Origin: Lichtheimia corymbifera B2541
Taxonomy: Eukaryota; Mucoromycota; Mucoromycetes; Mucorales; Lichtheimiaceae
DNA: 64,000 nucleotides
Direction: 5' to 3'
Assembly (NCBI GenBank): GCA_000697475.1
Contig: JNEU01001151.1
Span: 186,001 to 250,000 of the forward strand
Shown: piece after piece, positions 1 through 11,904 of the stretch
Position numbering within the stretch: position 1 is the stretch's first letter
Layout: the number at the start of each line of letters is the position of its first letter
Position numbers and translations under genes: made by a program
Notes under the pieces: model-generated
Told to the model about the DNA's origin: nothing
What the model saw: the letters and a program-made list of their open reading frames with translations, nothing else
The model's database searches: none

Positions 1-21
1 GCACCACAGACGACACACAGA

Positions 22-1590
22 ATGCTGTCAAGCTATTATCCTATGGCTGATCAAGAACCTTTTCATGCAGCGGTTGATAAGCTGATGCCAATGCGTCCTA
101 TGGATTATGCTTTGCCACCATTGATGATGCGATCACGTTCATCCTCTGCCACCTCTAGTGAAGTTACGCCTGTGTCTGAGGAAGCCATCAGCAATTTGCG
201 ACGTAATAACAGTGCTGAAAAGAGCATACGACAGCGAGCTGTGCCTACTCCACCACCACGTGCTCCTTTGCCACCCACACCACGTCCTAGTATCATGCAC
301 CATCAACTATCATGCCATCCCAAATCACCTTCTGTCGGATCCATTTTAGCAAGTATACCCAACAAGCGTCCTACCACACCAGCACCCACCATCCATGATA
401 TACAACGCCCATCTTCAACATTGCAACTACCATCTTCACCTCCAAATCTCAGGGCATCGCCTTCTTTACGCACTATGATCAGCTCAGCCAATCTCAGAAT
501 GAAACGTCAACGTCAACAACAGCAGCACGCTAATGCATGGGGATATATCCTTGAGCAGAACCATACCGAGCAAGATCGATTGGTGGCTCAACACTACTTG
601 CTCCGCATGATGTTTGGAGGCGTGGATTATAATGCTCCTGTATCTCTCGACAATAACAACAGCTTTGGCGCAAAATCCAACATAGTAGTATTGGATGTCG
701 GTTGTGGTCCTGGTGCATGGACCATGGAGATGGCCACTGCTTTTCCAAAAGCAACATTTATCGGTATTGATAAAGATGATTTCTTTCCACAAGACATCAA
801 ACCCAAGAACTGCCATTTTCGCCAGTATACAATTGGAGAGGATGGCACTCTTCCTTTTCCTGACAACAGCTTTAACTTCATCTATCAGCGTGATTTCAAT
901 TGGGCACTCACCACTGACATGTGGACACGTCTTATCAACGAGTACATGCGTATCCTTAAACCTGGTGGATGGATCGAATTGGTCGAATCGGTAAGATCTT
1001 TGTACACCCCACGCATATAATATATTCATCGTACGTTATTGAATGATAGGACGTGGAAACTAAAAGCAGTATGCGTATGGAATGTGCCATGAATGACAAA
1101 TGTAAGTAATCCCATCATGTTGCATATCTGTGTTACCCATGTTGCTGACAACAGCGTGGGAATCATTATAGTGCTTGAAGGAATGGCCCTTCGTCATCAG
1201 GAACCCCATATTGCACGTCATTTATCTACATTATTAGCCGTGAACGGTTTCCGGCGGGTCCAAAGTCAATTTCAATCCTTCCCATTAGGATGGGACAAGG
1301 AGCAGCAAGCTGAGAAGGAAAAACAAAATGACCCTTCAACATTAACGCCAAGTGAACTTGCTCATCAGCAGAAACAAAAACGCATTCGCTCGGAACTTGC
1401 AAGGTTGGCAGCAAGTCAATACTTGTTCTTGTTGCAATCTTTACGACCCTGGCTCTCTTTGGTTATGAATCTATCGACTGATAAGTATAATAATTACATT
1501 ATTGGCCTACCCGAAGAATGGCGTCAGGGTCAAACATATACCAATTGGCATTGTGCAACGGCCCAGAAACCTCCCATCACCAGATTTTGA
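22..1590 (+). CDS. SAM-dependent class I methyltransferase
   Basis: Predicted SAM-dependent methyltransferase; the substrate cannot be read from sequence. Three exons fit in frame: 22-990, 1050-1101 and 1172-1590, with GTAAG donors and AG acceptors. The N-terminal ~170 residues are low complexity, rich in Ser and Pro and probably disordered. The catalytic fold follows: motif I LDVGCGPGAW near residue 230, the acidic GIDKDD that binds the SAM ribose, then NSFNFIYQRD and RILKPGGWIELVE, typical of methyltransferase families 11 and 25. The C-terminal part (LEGMALRHQEPHIARHL and beyond) resembles the long fungal proteins of this type. The start is the first ATG in the window; because it lies 22 bases from the edge, an upstream exon is possible. 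Family is clear, biological role is not. Confidence 0.8.
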
Positions 1591-1758
1591 ACCCTTTTGC
1601 TTATATCATTTATCATCTTATCTTACTGTATTCTCTTTCCTTTACCCAACCCCAAGCGCTTCACCATCTCTTGTAATCATTCAACCTCATCACCACCATT
1701 GCCATATTACTCCTCTTGTTGTACAAATGAAGAAAAGCTGAGAGTTTGATATTCTCTA

Positions 1759-4344
1759 TTATGGATTACTGAAAACAACGATCTGCATAGCCATATTGGT
1801 CGGCCAATATCCAATACAAATGTACAAAAGTAGCCATGAGTCCACAATTTGGTAGTCTCGAATCATGATCGACAAGAGTTCCCCTAACGACTGACCCGTG
1901 ATCGTCACGTACATCAACGCAAGTCCACAAGGAGAGAGCATCGTCAATATCACCAATTGTACTACGCGACCAAGCCAAGAAGAAGTGGATCGGATCAGGC
2001 TATAGGGAAGGACAATGCAAATGGCTGTCACCACCGCCAAGCTGAAATTGAGCAACGATACGGTGGATATCACCAAACCACTGAATGCCAAGCAAAATGA
2101 TTTCAAGATGCGGCCGTCATACTGTGAGGATGGGTGCAGTGACATCCAAATAAAGGAGCAAATCACAAATGCATGTGCTACGCAGGTGGATAGGATGAAT
2201 TGGCTCTCGAGATTCTATACAATATACCATGTTAATTTCCTTCTTCCTTTCATGCCTCAGACCCATCACCTTTACCTCGCTAGCATAGCCTTGACATTGC
2301 ATCATATAAAAGATCACGAATCCTGCAAGATGCGCCATGATCATGACCAAAAAAGCAAAAGATACATTGCGTCCTCGAATGGTATATGCGGGTGGAATGG
2401 TCGTGGGAGATGCCTTTTGCACCGTGTTGGCAGCTGGTAACTTGGGTTCAATATAATACAAAACAAGAGAGTGCAGTGATCGTTAAGGAGCGATAACCAT
2501 GAGTGGCAAGTGCCGAGCACGAGACAGTACACATGTCCCCTTTTAGAAAGAGGTGGAAAAAAAGGATATTTGAAAAACCAAGCTGCAGGCAAACAGAATG
2601 ACAGGTGGCATGTAATCACCAATAGACACGTATCGATTCGGCTTGAGCAAAAGATAAAAGAAGAACGATTGATGAAAATGCTCCAGCAAGTTGTTGAGAC
2701 TGCGGAAAGTCGACTCTATCAAGCTTTTTGGAAGAGTAAATCATCAATCAAGGTTATATGCAAAGGCAACTTACATTCCAATTTTGAAGAATCCAAATAA
2801 TGCATTGAGATGGGTGCTGCCACGGATACCATGAATGGTCACTGCATCGATCTTGTATCTGCATATCTTGTCAGCTGATGGATAATCCCACCCCATTCCC
2901 ATATATACTACCTCAAATAAAGACCAGCGTCGCTTGAGGGATGTCCTAAAGCCTGATATCGCATCGTGCGCAACATGTGATAGAGCGACTCAAAGTAATC
3001 GGCCCAAGCTGTGTCTCTGAAAGGATATGACGTCTCCTCGTGAAGTGTCAGTGGGACGCGAACAAGCCTATTTGTCACCGTATTGATTGTGTTTATCAAA
3101 TCCAAGTTTGGGAGTTGTCCATTCACGCCCTCTTCAAACAAAAAGTCAATTTGACCATTTTCTCACGTCGTTGAAAACAAAAACATACCGAAAAAGATGC
3201 CAAGACTTTCATAGTCGTGTGTGCCTGGAAAGTCGAGATTGACCACACCTTGAATAGCTCCGGATCGAGGCATCACCACAGAAAATCCATCTGCAGGTTA
3301 TAGTGTCAACCATCACAATCAATTCTATTACTCATTGTTTACATACCTTGGTCACCTGTTCCATGATATGCATCCACCCATGCTTGTGTTCCGGCCATTT
3401 CTTTGTCTGTTACCAGGAATATGATGTCTTTGGACCAATATACATTTCCTATTATGGTACCATGTGAGCTCTTGCCACTACTACTCCATGTGTGCATGCA
3501 TCTTACGTTTGAATAATTTGGCCAAAGACAACAAAACAGCGACGCCATTGGTGTTATCTAACCAAACAAAAATCACTTGTTTAATGCAACATGCTGGTGA
3601 ATTAAGTCGTCTATACTCACAGTCATTCGTACGAGAGATCCAAGGTGCACTTAGAACCAGAGCTTCTTTTCCATCACTTCGTGGTGCCCGATATACAGCA
3701 AAAGCATTGACTCCCTATACATTGATATGTGTCAATCCATGGTCTTTTTCATTGCCATTCCTCTTTTATACCTTTTCACCTTCCAGATCAAACCGTTGTA
3801 GTGTGCTGGTGAAGCCCATGCGCTGAAACTCAGTTTGGATCCACGCACCGCGTCTGTACAAATGCGTGAGATATTGCAGCCTTTTTCACCCCATACGCCA
3901 ACCTATGCCTTACGTTTCACTATCCTTGTCCTGAACATCCTTCAATTCATATCTGTAGTTTTCTGCAATTTGCATGTCATCGTAGCCATAGTATGCGTTT
4001 GCCTATCACATCCCAATTAATAAAGAAAGAGGTGTCAATTGTGCGTCGTTGTAAACGAACCTGACCAGGCAACAAGGCGTTTTCAGATATATATGTCCTT
4101 CGATTGAATTCTTGAAGAGGGAAGAGTAGAATCCATCCGATGCCCACAAAGAACAACAATAGACTATGGTAACATTGGGGTTAATGGGATACTTGGTCTA
4201 GATCGTGCGCTCAGGGTCCTCTTTTTACCTCAATGGTGGAACGAACTTTTGAATCGTCTGTGCGATGCGTTCTCGTTGTGCTGCATTATACTGAGAGATG
4301 CCCGACTTGCGTGCTAATCGACGTTTGATCCATGTCCTCAGCAT
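1759..4344 (-). CDS. GAA1: GPI transamidase subunit Gaa1/GPAA1
   Basis: Membrane subunit of the endoplasmic reticulum GPI transamidase, which attaches GPI anchors to proteins. The gene has about a dozen small exons on the minus strand. Exon 1 (4344-4229) and exon 2 (4163-4061) join in frame and encode a basic N-terminus, a hydrophobic segment and the family signature [15 protein letters not shown]. Later exons show [48 protein letters not shown], the hallmark [25 protein letters not shown] and [17 protein letters not shown], followed by several C-terminal membrane segments ending at 1759. These follow human and yeast Gaa1 in order. The junction near 2540-2460 contains stops if read straight through, so an intron is needed there. 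I saw no clear disabling mutation. Confidence 0.9.
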
Positions 4345-4909
4345 GGATGGCAGACACGGGTTGATATACGACTGAGAAGGTGAAGCTGAAGGAGCATACC
4401 ACACTTCACTCTCCTAATGCGCCTTTCATTTCCCGCCCAGGTCCTCCGTTGCTTGTCAACCAATTTATGCGATCGAATGCCTATATTATACCTTTTAAAA
4501 GGAAGACTAGAAATACTGCTTGCTTTGCTCATAAGCTTTTGTTTTCTTGTTGGATGAGTTAAATGCTATCTATTGTGTAATGTTCTTACAATAAACTTAC
4601 AATGCAACCATATGATAATTTCGTAGTAGTTGTTCATACAGGAACTTGCAATCTTTGGCCATCCACATATGCAATAAAAGATAAGCTGCCTTGATATGTT
4701 CACAGCTGCGGATGCGCCAGTTCATAAACTGTCAGCTAATAGCCTCTTCCTCCTCTTCGCAACTGCTATGTACCCATTCCCGTTTTTGTCCATCCTTCTC
4801 ATCGTTCAATTATCTTGATCCGTGACCTAGCAACGCTAGAACAGCGGACATGGCAGTTCATGAATTGTATACCGTATTTAGGTTCCCATCCATAATACAT
4901 AGTTTCTCC
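4345..4909. other. intergenic, no gene recognised
   Basis: Upstream region of the minus-strand GAA1 gene. Short open frames on both strands lack family motifs or believable splice structure. The sequence is AT-rich and is followed at about 4910 by a dispersed repeat. Confidence 0.5.
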
Positions 4910-6185
4910 CACATTGAACTCTCCTACTCAAAATTCCAATATTGAAGTGTGGAGTTTTTAGTAGAACAGAGTTGATCAGCGTATTCGAGAGCACCTTGTG
5001 TGAAAGTTTCAAGTCTCAAGTGAGCAATCCCAAGGTCCTGGGTCGTCCACCCTATATATAATCCCATTCATTTATCGTCGGACGCTCCCATTCAACATCC
5101 TCATGATGAAGCATGTGATTTTATTTGAATGAAGTTGATCAGCATGTCGAAGCCCACCCGTCTGACCAAGTTTCGCGGTGGCGGGGGACAAACGCGGGGG
5201 TGTGCACTATGCACCCTACTTGCGTTCCGTCCGTCCTATATTTGGACCGCCCGATCATTGAAACATCATAATGAAGCATACGGTTTTTAAATGAATGAAG
5301 GTGATCAGCATGACTCAGTGAACCTTCATACCAAGTTTCAAATTCGAGGTGGGCAATCCCAAGGTAGTTCATACTAAATGTCATTTCATGAATTCGGACG
5401 GGGTACGGAATTTCCGGCCATCATAGTAAACCCCACATTACACCCTCCCATTCAAAACTTTCAAATGAAGTGTGGGTTCTTTATTAATACAAAGTTGATC
5501 AGCACGACTCAGGGCACCTTGTGTAAAAGTTTCAGGTTCGAGAGAGGAAATCAAGGTCATGGATCAAATTATATAGTTTGCATGAATATGCATCGCAGCT
5601 CAACCAACTTCAATTTCCACTTCTTCCACTCCCAACTCCTCCCCTGCTTCCTCCCATTCTCAACTGTTGCCTCATTCGACTATAACTACTGCTCGCGAAC
5701 GATTGCCCTACTTCAACCCATCATGTCAATCCTATGACTGTCCTGATCCGATTGTCTTTGACTGCATGGCAACTTACATGGCCTGTACACTGTACTACAA
5801 CACCCGCCTTTCTTGACACTGCACATTCTCTTGCACGCTCCTCTACCACGACAGTCGCTGCAGCGTTCATTCCGTTGCCACTTGCATGGCCTTACTCCAT
5901 TGTCTCAAACAGCATTCACAACCTTGTCATTCTACTACAACACACGCTCTTGCACTCTCCTCTACACCACCAAACGTAATAGCAGTTGCTATTAGGCAGA
6001 TCTTACTCCATCCTTACAGCCTTTTTCACGTAGGCAGCAGATAGCCATTGTATAGAAGCAGCTTTATTTACGTGTAGCAACTTGCTTACAATACATACAA
6101 CTTCTTATGCATATGGATCTGAATATTGGTTTAGTGGTGCATGGGATGGAAGGATGTGGATATATACAACGCGTGGAAAGAGAGC
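4910..6185 (+). repeat. diverged single-arm copy of the palindromic repeat
   Basis: This segment matches the right arm of the palindrome at 55.6-58.7 kb in the same orientation, at roughly 75-85% identity by eye. Shared blocks include the GAAGTGTGGGTTCTTTATTA stretch (5468 here, 58080 there), the AGCAACTTGCTTACAATAC stretch near 6076 and 58697, and a TACACCCTCCCATTCAAAA block. TGATCAGC octamers occur at 4973, 5136, 5302 and 5496; the last spacing (194 bp) equals that between 57914 and 58108 in the palindrome. Only one arm is present. Frames inside are short and I see no transposase, so it looks like a non-autonomous element. Confidence 0.8.
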
Positions 6186-6850
6186 CTTGTTATGCATCCA
6201 TTGTCAGCATGCCTCTCATGCTATGATCCTGAACGACTAATCGCAGTTTACGTCCTACATCAAAGCAGCCAAATCATCACCCTTTGTACAACCTGTCAAT
6301 CAAGTACAACCACCGTCACCCAACTACACGTCTTGACACGCCATGTACCTTTGCACAATGCACGCCTTAAGGATAGAAGCTTCCCATATCGATGTATCTC
6401 GTCAATTATTTAATTCGTTGTACCTCTAATCTATCTCGTGTGAAAGATGTTGAATTAAAGTGTTACTTTAGCGAATACACGGTATTGCGCTAGCCAGCTA
6501 TTTCTAAGTTTCTATATCGCACGAGAGCTTCCTTCTCCTGAGTTAGACTTCGTAGTGTGCGGGCACGTGATGCATTGTATTATGGTATGGGAAATGCGGG
6601 ATTCTAGCAGTATATCCACCTGCAAATGCTATGATAAATGGAAAAGGAAAGGAAGAGAAGGGTCTGATTGCATTATGAATACGGTTATCATCTTCCATGT
6701 ACCACCTTCTTTCTCATATATAGACATTATGACGTTTGATTGTGGCGATATGTATGCAAAAAGAAAGACCCTTGAACGTTTTGGACTCGACGTACATACA
6801 AACACTCGTCGCCTGACTTTGCTCATTGTGTAACCCACTAAACGCGGCGT
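6186..6850. other. intergenic, no gene recognised
   Basis: Between the repeat and the TATA box of the I78 gene. Short frames only, none with recognisable motifs. Confidence 0.5.
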
Positions 6851-6860
6851 CTTATATAAA
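6851..6860 (+). promoter_or_regulatory. TATA box of the I78-type gene
   Basis: CTTATATAAA lies about 50 bases upstream of the ATG at 6912, within normal TATA-to-start distance for a short 5' leader. Confidence 0.6.
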
Positions 6861-6911
6861 GCGCCTCCTGCAGAATAATAAATTTAGACGCATTTTTTCT
6901 CTTTTTGAATT

Positions 6912-7224
6912 ATGGACCCGAACGCTTTTGCCCCCACAACTCCCGCAGACTTGGATGAATGGAAAGAAAAACTTTTGGGAAAAAAGTATGTTGAGAATGA
7001 TGAGATGCATGTCGAGGGCCAGGTAAATGCAAAAAGATGATGAATCGTGATCACCCACTTAATAACAACAACCACCACTTTTACAGACATTTCTACGTTC
7101 CCATTTACCACCCGTAAACCGCGTCCTTCCTCCTGGGGCACCAGCTACCCGTGACTATGTTCCCAACCGTCTTAACGTGATCTTGGATGATGCAGATATT
7201 GTAACAAGTGTTTATTATTGCTGA
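6912..7224 (+). CDS. peptidase inhibitor I78-family-like small protein
   Basis: Small two-exon gene: exon 1 6912-7022, a 64-nt intron with GTAAAT...ACAG, exon 2 7087-7224, giving 82 residues. The C-terminal half carries the I78 inhibitor signature: PNRLNVILDDADIVTSVYYC corresponds to the bacterial and fungal family pattern RxNxxxDxxGxVxxVxCG. The N-terminal part (DLDEWKEKLLGKKY) resembles the segment preceding the inhibitory loop in many fungal members. There is no signal peptide, so the protein is probably intracellular and would act on an endogenous serine protease; that is inference. A TATA box lies 52 bases upstream. Its stop codon is only 21 bases from the stop of the convergent CUE-domain gene. 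Confidence 0.75.
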
Positions 7225-7245
7225 ATAATAACTAAAAGGGAATGT

Positions 7246-8513
7246 TTACGTATTCGTACGCTGGGGCTGTGCTCCTAGTACTCGATCAATGTCCCTTGGA
7301 TCCACGTAGGTATCTCGATGATGTGCCTCATAGGATGGCGGCGGTAGTTCCTCTTGTACTGAAAATGGATTATCGCTGTCGATAATGTTTGTGGCTGGGG
7401 TTGGAGGTAATGGGCGATTGGTTCTATTGTTGGTAGTGGTACTGGTAGTGGTAGTGGTGGGTGGTGTTGCTGGTAATCGCCGTTCTACAGAAGACGGGTT
7501 GCTTATGGATCGTGGAGGTGAAATGCGTGAGGATGAGGGAAGAGGAAGTGTCGATGCTGATGATGAACTATGCTGTCTTCTTGCATTGTGTGCCCTATTT
7601 ACATTGATTTCATCAATACTCGCACTAGCCCTTGTTTACCGTTATCCTTACCATGCTGTTGATGAGTTGCCAGCATTTCTCATGTATTGGTGATTATCGG
7701 TCATCACTTGGTTGTAAAAAGAAGCTGCTTTGCGCACACTCGCTATTGCGATCTATGTTAATACAATATCATGTGCTTTGGGTTAGAGAGCTTACCTGTT
7801 CCTTCTCGAACGATGTCTCTGATACGGTTGCGATCGTAGCCGTATGCTACAAATGTGGTATAGCTCGAATAAGCATCTGAATAATTACACAAACATCCTT
7901 GTATTACCTGTCCAATCTTGGGGTATAGTGGATGAAAATGAGGATGATGCTGATTTTGATTGTAAGTAAAATATAAAACAAGGATCCATTGATAGAGAGT
8001 ACTTACAAGAAGATGAAACTGTGCGTAGATTGGGTCTTTGTGCTTGTCGTTGTTTGCTTCTACTAGCAAGCTCTTGGCGCCATTGTGCGAGATCTTGCCG
8101 AGCCCTGGTGGTACCTCCGCCCGTGCCGTTCAAAAATGGCTGGTGATTATTCTTGGCATAAGCTGATCGTCTTTGATTGTGATGAATAAAGAGGTATACT
8201 CACATTGGTATTATCAGATACGGTACGTGTTGGCTATAGTAAATAGGGTTACAATGGGTTGATAATAAGCGAGATCGAGTAAATATACCTGTGGTGGGCG
8301 ACGTCGCTCCGGCAACGGTGGACGTGGTTGTGGTGGTGTTTGGTCAGTGCTAGTTTGAGCTGTTGGATCTGACAATTTCAGCATCATGTCGAAAGCTTCT
8401 TCCAAATTGTCGTTTGCAGACGCCAGAATGTCGTCGATAATTGCAGGATCAACATTGGGGAAAGCATCAGCAAGGGTATCAGCTTTTGGTGCCTCGAAAG
8501 GGTTGTTGGACAT
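7246..8513 (-). CDS. CUE-domain ubiquitin-binding protein
   Basis: Minus-strand gene of about seven exons. The first exon (8513-8289) encodes a CUE domain: ADTLADAFPNVDPAIIDDIL then NLEEAFDMMLKLSD, containing the conserved FP and acidic/LL positions used to bind ubiquitin. Exon 2 is only 30 nt (8233-8204). Middle exons carry a Gln/Arg-rich helix (RARQDLAQWRQELASRSKQ) and a segment ending RIRDIVREGT. The last exon is Ser/Pro/Thr-rich and includes ELPPPSYEA, a PPxY motif that could recruit WW-domain ubiquitin ligases of the Nedd4/Rsp5 type. Role: probably an adaptor in ubiquitin-dependent sorting or autophagy, by analogy with Cue5-like proteins. The start is shared-promoter distance (115 bp) from malic enzyme. 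Confidence 0.8.
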
Positions 8514-8628
8514 AATAGGGAAAGAGGGAAGGACCGTGGCAAATGCCGGAATAACTCAGCTGCCTTTAAGTGATCAATGCGCAATCACACACAAGGGTCT
8601 TTGATCTCCCTTCCTTTTCTTTTTACCA
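8514..8628. promoter_or_regulatory. bidirectional promoter, CUE gene and malic enzyme
   Basis: Only 115 bases separate the two divergent ATGs (8513 on minus, 8629 on plus), so both core promoters and 5' leaders must lie here or overlap the genes. No strong TATA box is visible. Confidence 0.55.
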
Positions 8629-10673
8629 TGTCATTCTCATTTCACAGCCTCAAAGTCGATACTTATGGTGATCAACCAGGCAATCCTGAGCGTGTGAAGA
8701 CTTGCTTAGCTGGCCAAGCTATTCTGGATAAACCTCTTCTCAATAAGGGTACCGCATTTACCAAGAAAGAACGCGAAAAGCTTCGGCTATGCAGTCTCCT
8801 ACCTTATAAAATTAATACGCTGGATGAACAAACGGCTCGGTTGAAGGAACAATATGACAAACTTCAGCGTCCCATAATTAAAAATGCCTTCATGCAAAGT
8901 AATGTACCACTACATACATGACAATCTCGATACAAAAAGCTCATACTGCAATTCTGGTTAGACATCCATGACCAAAACGAGACACTTTTTTATAACTTTG
9001 TGATCCAAAATCTTGAGAGCATCCTTCCCATCATTTATACACCAACCGAAAGTGAGTACATTGCAAGGTAAGGCTTTCCTGTTACCATCCAAACTTGTGT
9101 ATTCACACATATTACCACAGCTATTCCCATGTCTTCCACAGGCCGTAAGTATGTCTAGAATCGCCCTCTTTTATTTATCTAATATGCATGGGTATATATC
9201 ACATAGTCGTGGTGTATATCTCAACTATCCCGAAGACGACGACCTTGAACATGTTCTCCTCGAAGGTGCATTGCAGAACGGCATTGCTCCAGAAAATGTC
9301 GACGTCATAGTGGTGACAGATAGCGGTGCCATTCTGGGCATAGGTGATCAAGGCGTAGGGGGTGTTGCAATCAGCGTACGTCATTCTTGTACACCCTTTC
9401 ATCATTATTACGTTGCTAAGTAATGCCATTATTCCAGGTGGCCAAACTTGTATTATATACAGCTATGGCAGGTATCAATCCAGCACGTGTGCTTCCAGTA
9501 GTCCTTGATGTCGGCACAAACAATCAAAATCTGCTTGATGATCCATTATATCTCGGTTGGCGTCATAAGCGAGTGGAGGGCAATGACTATGATTGTTTTG
9601 TTGACAAATTTACGCAATGTGTTCGAAACCATTTTCCACGCGCCTTTTTACATTGGGAGGACTTTGGTGTACAGAACGCTCGAAAACTGCTCGTAAGATA
9701 TCAGCCCGTCATGGCAACGTTTAATGATGATATCCAAGGCACTGGTGCCATTACCATCGCTTCCATCATGTCCGCCCTCAAAATATCAGGTGGTAAAATG
9801 CGAGATGAGCGATTTGTTATTTTCGGGTCGGGCACAGCTGGGATGGGTATTGCCGACCAGGTTCGCAGCTACTTGGAAACAAAGGATGGCATGGAAACAC
9901 AGCATGCTGAAAAGAAGATCTGGTGCCTGGATAAGCAAGGTCTGCTTACGAAGGACATGGACGACTTGGCTGAACAACAGAAGCGATATGCTAGAGATCC
10001 AGAAGAATGGGGTGATGGGAGCAAAGGATTACTGGATGTTGTCAAACGTGTGCATCCCACAGTGCTGATCGGATGTTCAACACAGCCTGGTGCATTTACT
10101 CAAGAAGTTGTGGAGACAATGGCGCAGCATTGTGATCATCCCATCATTTTCCCTCTATCAAATCCAACAAGGTTGCATGAAGCTAAGCCAAGTGACCTCT
10201 TCAAATGGGTAAGTACATGTTTATTTGAAAGGCGACAGGGATGAATAGCTCATTTGTGGTATCTTACGTAGACAAAGGGCAAGGTCTTTGTTGCAACCGG
10301 ATCACCGTTTGACCCAGTGGAGTACGACGGCGATAAATACGAAGTCGCTGAATGCAACAACTCGTTTGTTTTTCCTGGAATTGGCTTGGGTTGTGTGGTC
10401 AGCCAAGCTAAACACTGCACCGATCCCATGATCTTTGCTGCTGCCAACGCTATTAGTGAATGCTCGCCATCTACACAGTCCAAAGATAGAAAGCACAGCT
10501 TATTACCAGACGTCAAAGATGCTCGTGAAGTTAGTGTTCAGGTGGCCATAGCAGTTGCCAAAAAGGCAATCGAATTAGGAGAAGCCAAGGCACTTCCAAA
10601 AGATATCGAAGCAACTGTGCGTGATTTCATGTGGGAACCACGATATGCCGATTATGAGCTTGTATATGAGTGA
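8629..10673 (+). CDS. malic enzyme (NAD(P)-dependent)
   Basis: Oxidative decarboxylation of malate to pyruvate, making NADH or NADPH. Exons can be followed from MSFSFHSLKVDTYGDQPGN to the stop at 10673. Diagnostic segments: TKKEREKLRLCSLLP, HDQNETLFYNFVIQN then ILPIIYTPTE, YSHVFHRPRGVYL, VIVVTDSGAILGIGDQGVGG (family LGLGDLG), AGINPARVLPVVLDVGTNN, FLHWEDFGVQNA (metal-binding EDF), FNDDIQGTGA, VIFGSGTAGMGIAD (NAD-binding), SNPTRLHEAKPSDLFKW and NNSFVFPGIGLGCV. The exon boundaries near 8899-9190 and 10207-10272 need splicing. No clear targeting peptide is seen at this start, so a cytosolic location is likely. The cofactor cannot be decided by eye. Confidence 0.93.
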
Positions 10674-11009
10674 GAGGATGAGGGAGTAATAAAAGGCTTG
10701 TTTTTGCATCGCATTCAGTTCAAATGAGCACCTCGATATTTCCCATGGTGGCGATACGCTAATATAATTAAAGTATAGGATGCTTCTTTATTCATTGTTG
10801 AAAGAAAGAAAGAGTCCTTTGGCTTTGCTATTATTGCCCGTCCCCATATCCCCATTACGTCAACTACTTTTGTATACTTTTCAGATAATGATAGTAGATA
10901 AAAAATATGGATATTAGATCATTGCAAGAAAAAGAGGATGTAATATGAAAGTGTGCATGTGTGTGGGTGCATGTGTCTGCCTCAAATAGACCAGCTATTA
11001 TTGGGTATA
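10674..11009. other. convergent 3' region, no gene
   Basis: 336 bases between the convergent stops of malic enzyme and the cyclin gene. AT-rich, with AATAAA-like motifs; presumably both 3' UTRs. Confidence 0.6.
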
Positions 11010-11904
11010 TCATGACGACGATGAAGATGAAGATGATGAAGGATGATGAGGTGCGGATGAATCTGGTGGTGTTGGAAGTTGTTGTTCTTCTTTTGAATGT
11101 CTTCTAGTATCACCCTTATCGATCGAGAGATGTCTTGCTACCTTGTGGACACGACTGTATTCATCTTGCTCCTCTTGTTGCTGTTCGTTTTCTTTTGTTG
11201 ATGATAAGGCATCGTGCACTGCTGACATGCGGGGTGGAACACGACCTTCTGGGTATCCTTCTTGTTCTTTCATCCAATGCAAGAGTAGTTGATCGCCATA
11301 ATTTTGAAGCTCATCCACCGTGACAAAGAGCGCATAATCGTTGAGCACAATGAACTGCACTTCCAATACATTAAGTTCTGATACAGGTAATCCACCCACC
11401 TACAACAAATACCGTTAATGATCCTGGACATCCCATTCACCCTATCAATGATCCTATACTTACTTTGGCGTAACGGGTATTTGTGTAAAAGATATCTGAC
11501 ATGAGCTTGCTCGAGACCATGATAGCAGCAATGACAAGTCGATGAATATTATATGAATCGATGCGTAATGGTTGTCGAGAGGCTGGTGTTGTTTTCGACA
11601 GACGATCAAAATATACGAGAATAGCAAGAAAACACTCGTTTGCACACGGGCAATACTTTAAAATTCGCGAAAGGTAGGCGTGGATCGATATACTCGGAAT
11701 GGAACGTGCATGGAAACAGGTGTAGGGCGATGCATGGGATAAACTACGAGACCGTCCATGGCGTGGTGGATCGCCATTCGCTGCTGGGGCTGGATGAAGA
11801 CGATCGTTGGCAGAGGTGACCTTTTCCAACAACGAAGCCAACATTTTAATGGTGTCCTTGGTAGGATGTCGGGCAATATCGAATCGAAATGGCGGCAAGC
11901 TCAT
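11010..11904 (-). CDS. Pho80-like cyclin
   Basis: Cyclin of the Pho80/PREG family, partners of Pho85-type kinases. Two exons: 11904-11464 and 11399-11010, joined in frame by a 64-nt intron, giving 276 residues. The cyclin box is complete: SIPSISIHAYLSRILKYCPC, CFLAILVYFDRL, then IDSYNIHRLVIAAIMVSSKL and FYTNTRYAKVGGLPVSELN followed by LEVQFIVLNDYALFV, all typical of Pho80, Pcl6 and Pcl7. The tail is low complexity (Gln/Glu, Pro) and ends with a run of nine serines just before the stop. Family knowledge suggests phosphate or nutrient signalling; the exact target is inference. Confidence 0.9.

Noticed and set aside
484..1029. 181-residue minus-strand frame
   Set aside because: Antisense to the methyltransferase domain on plus; a shadow of that gene.
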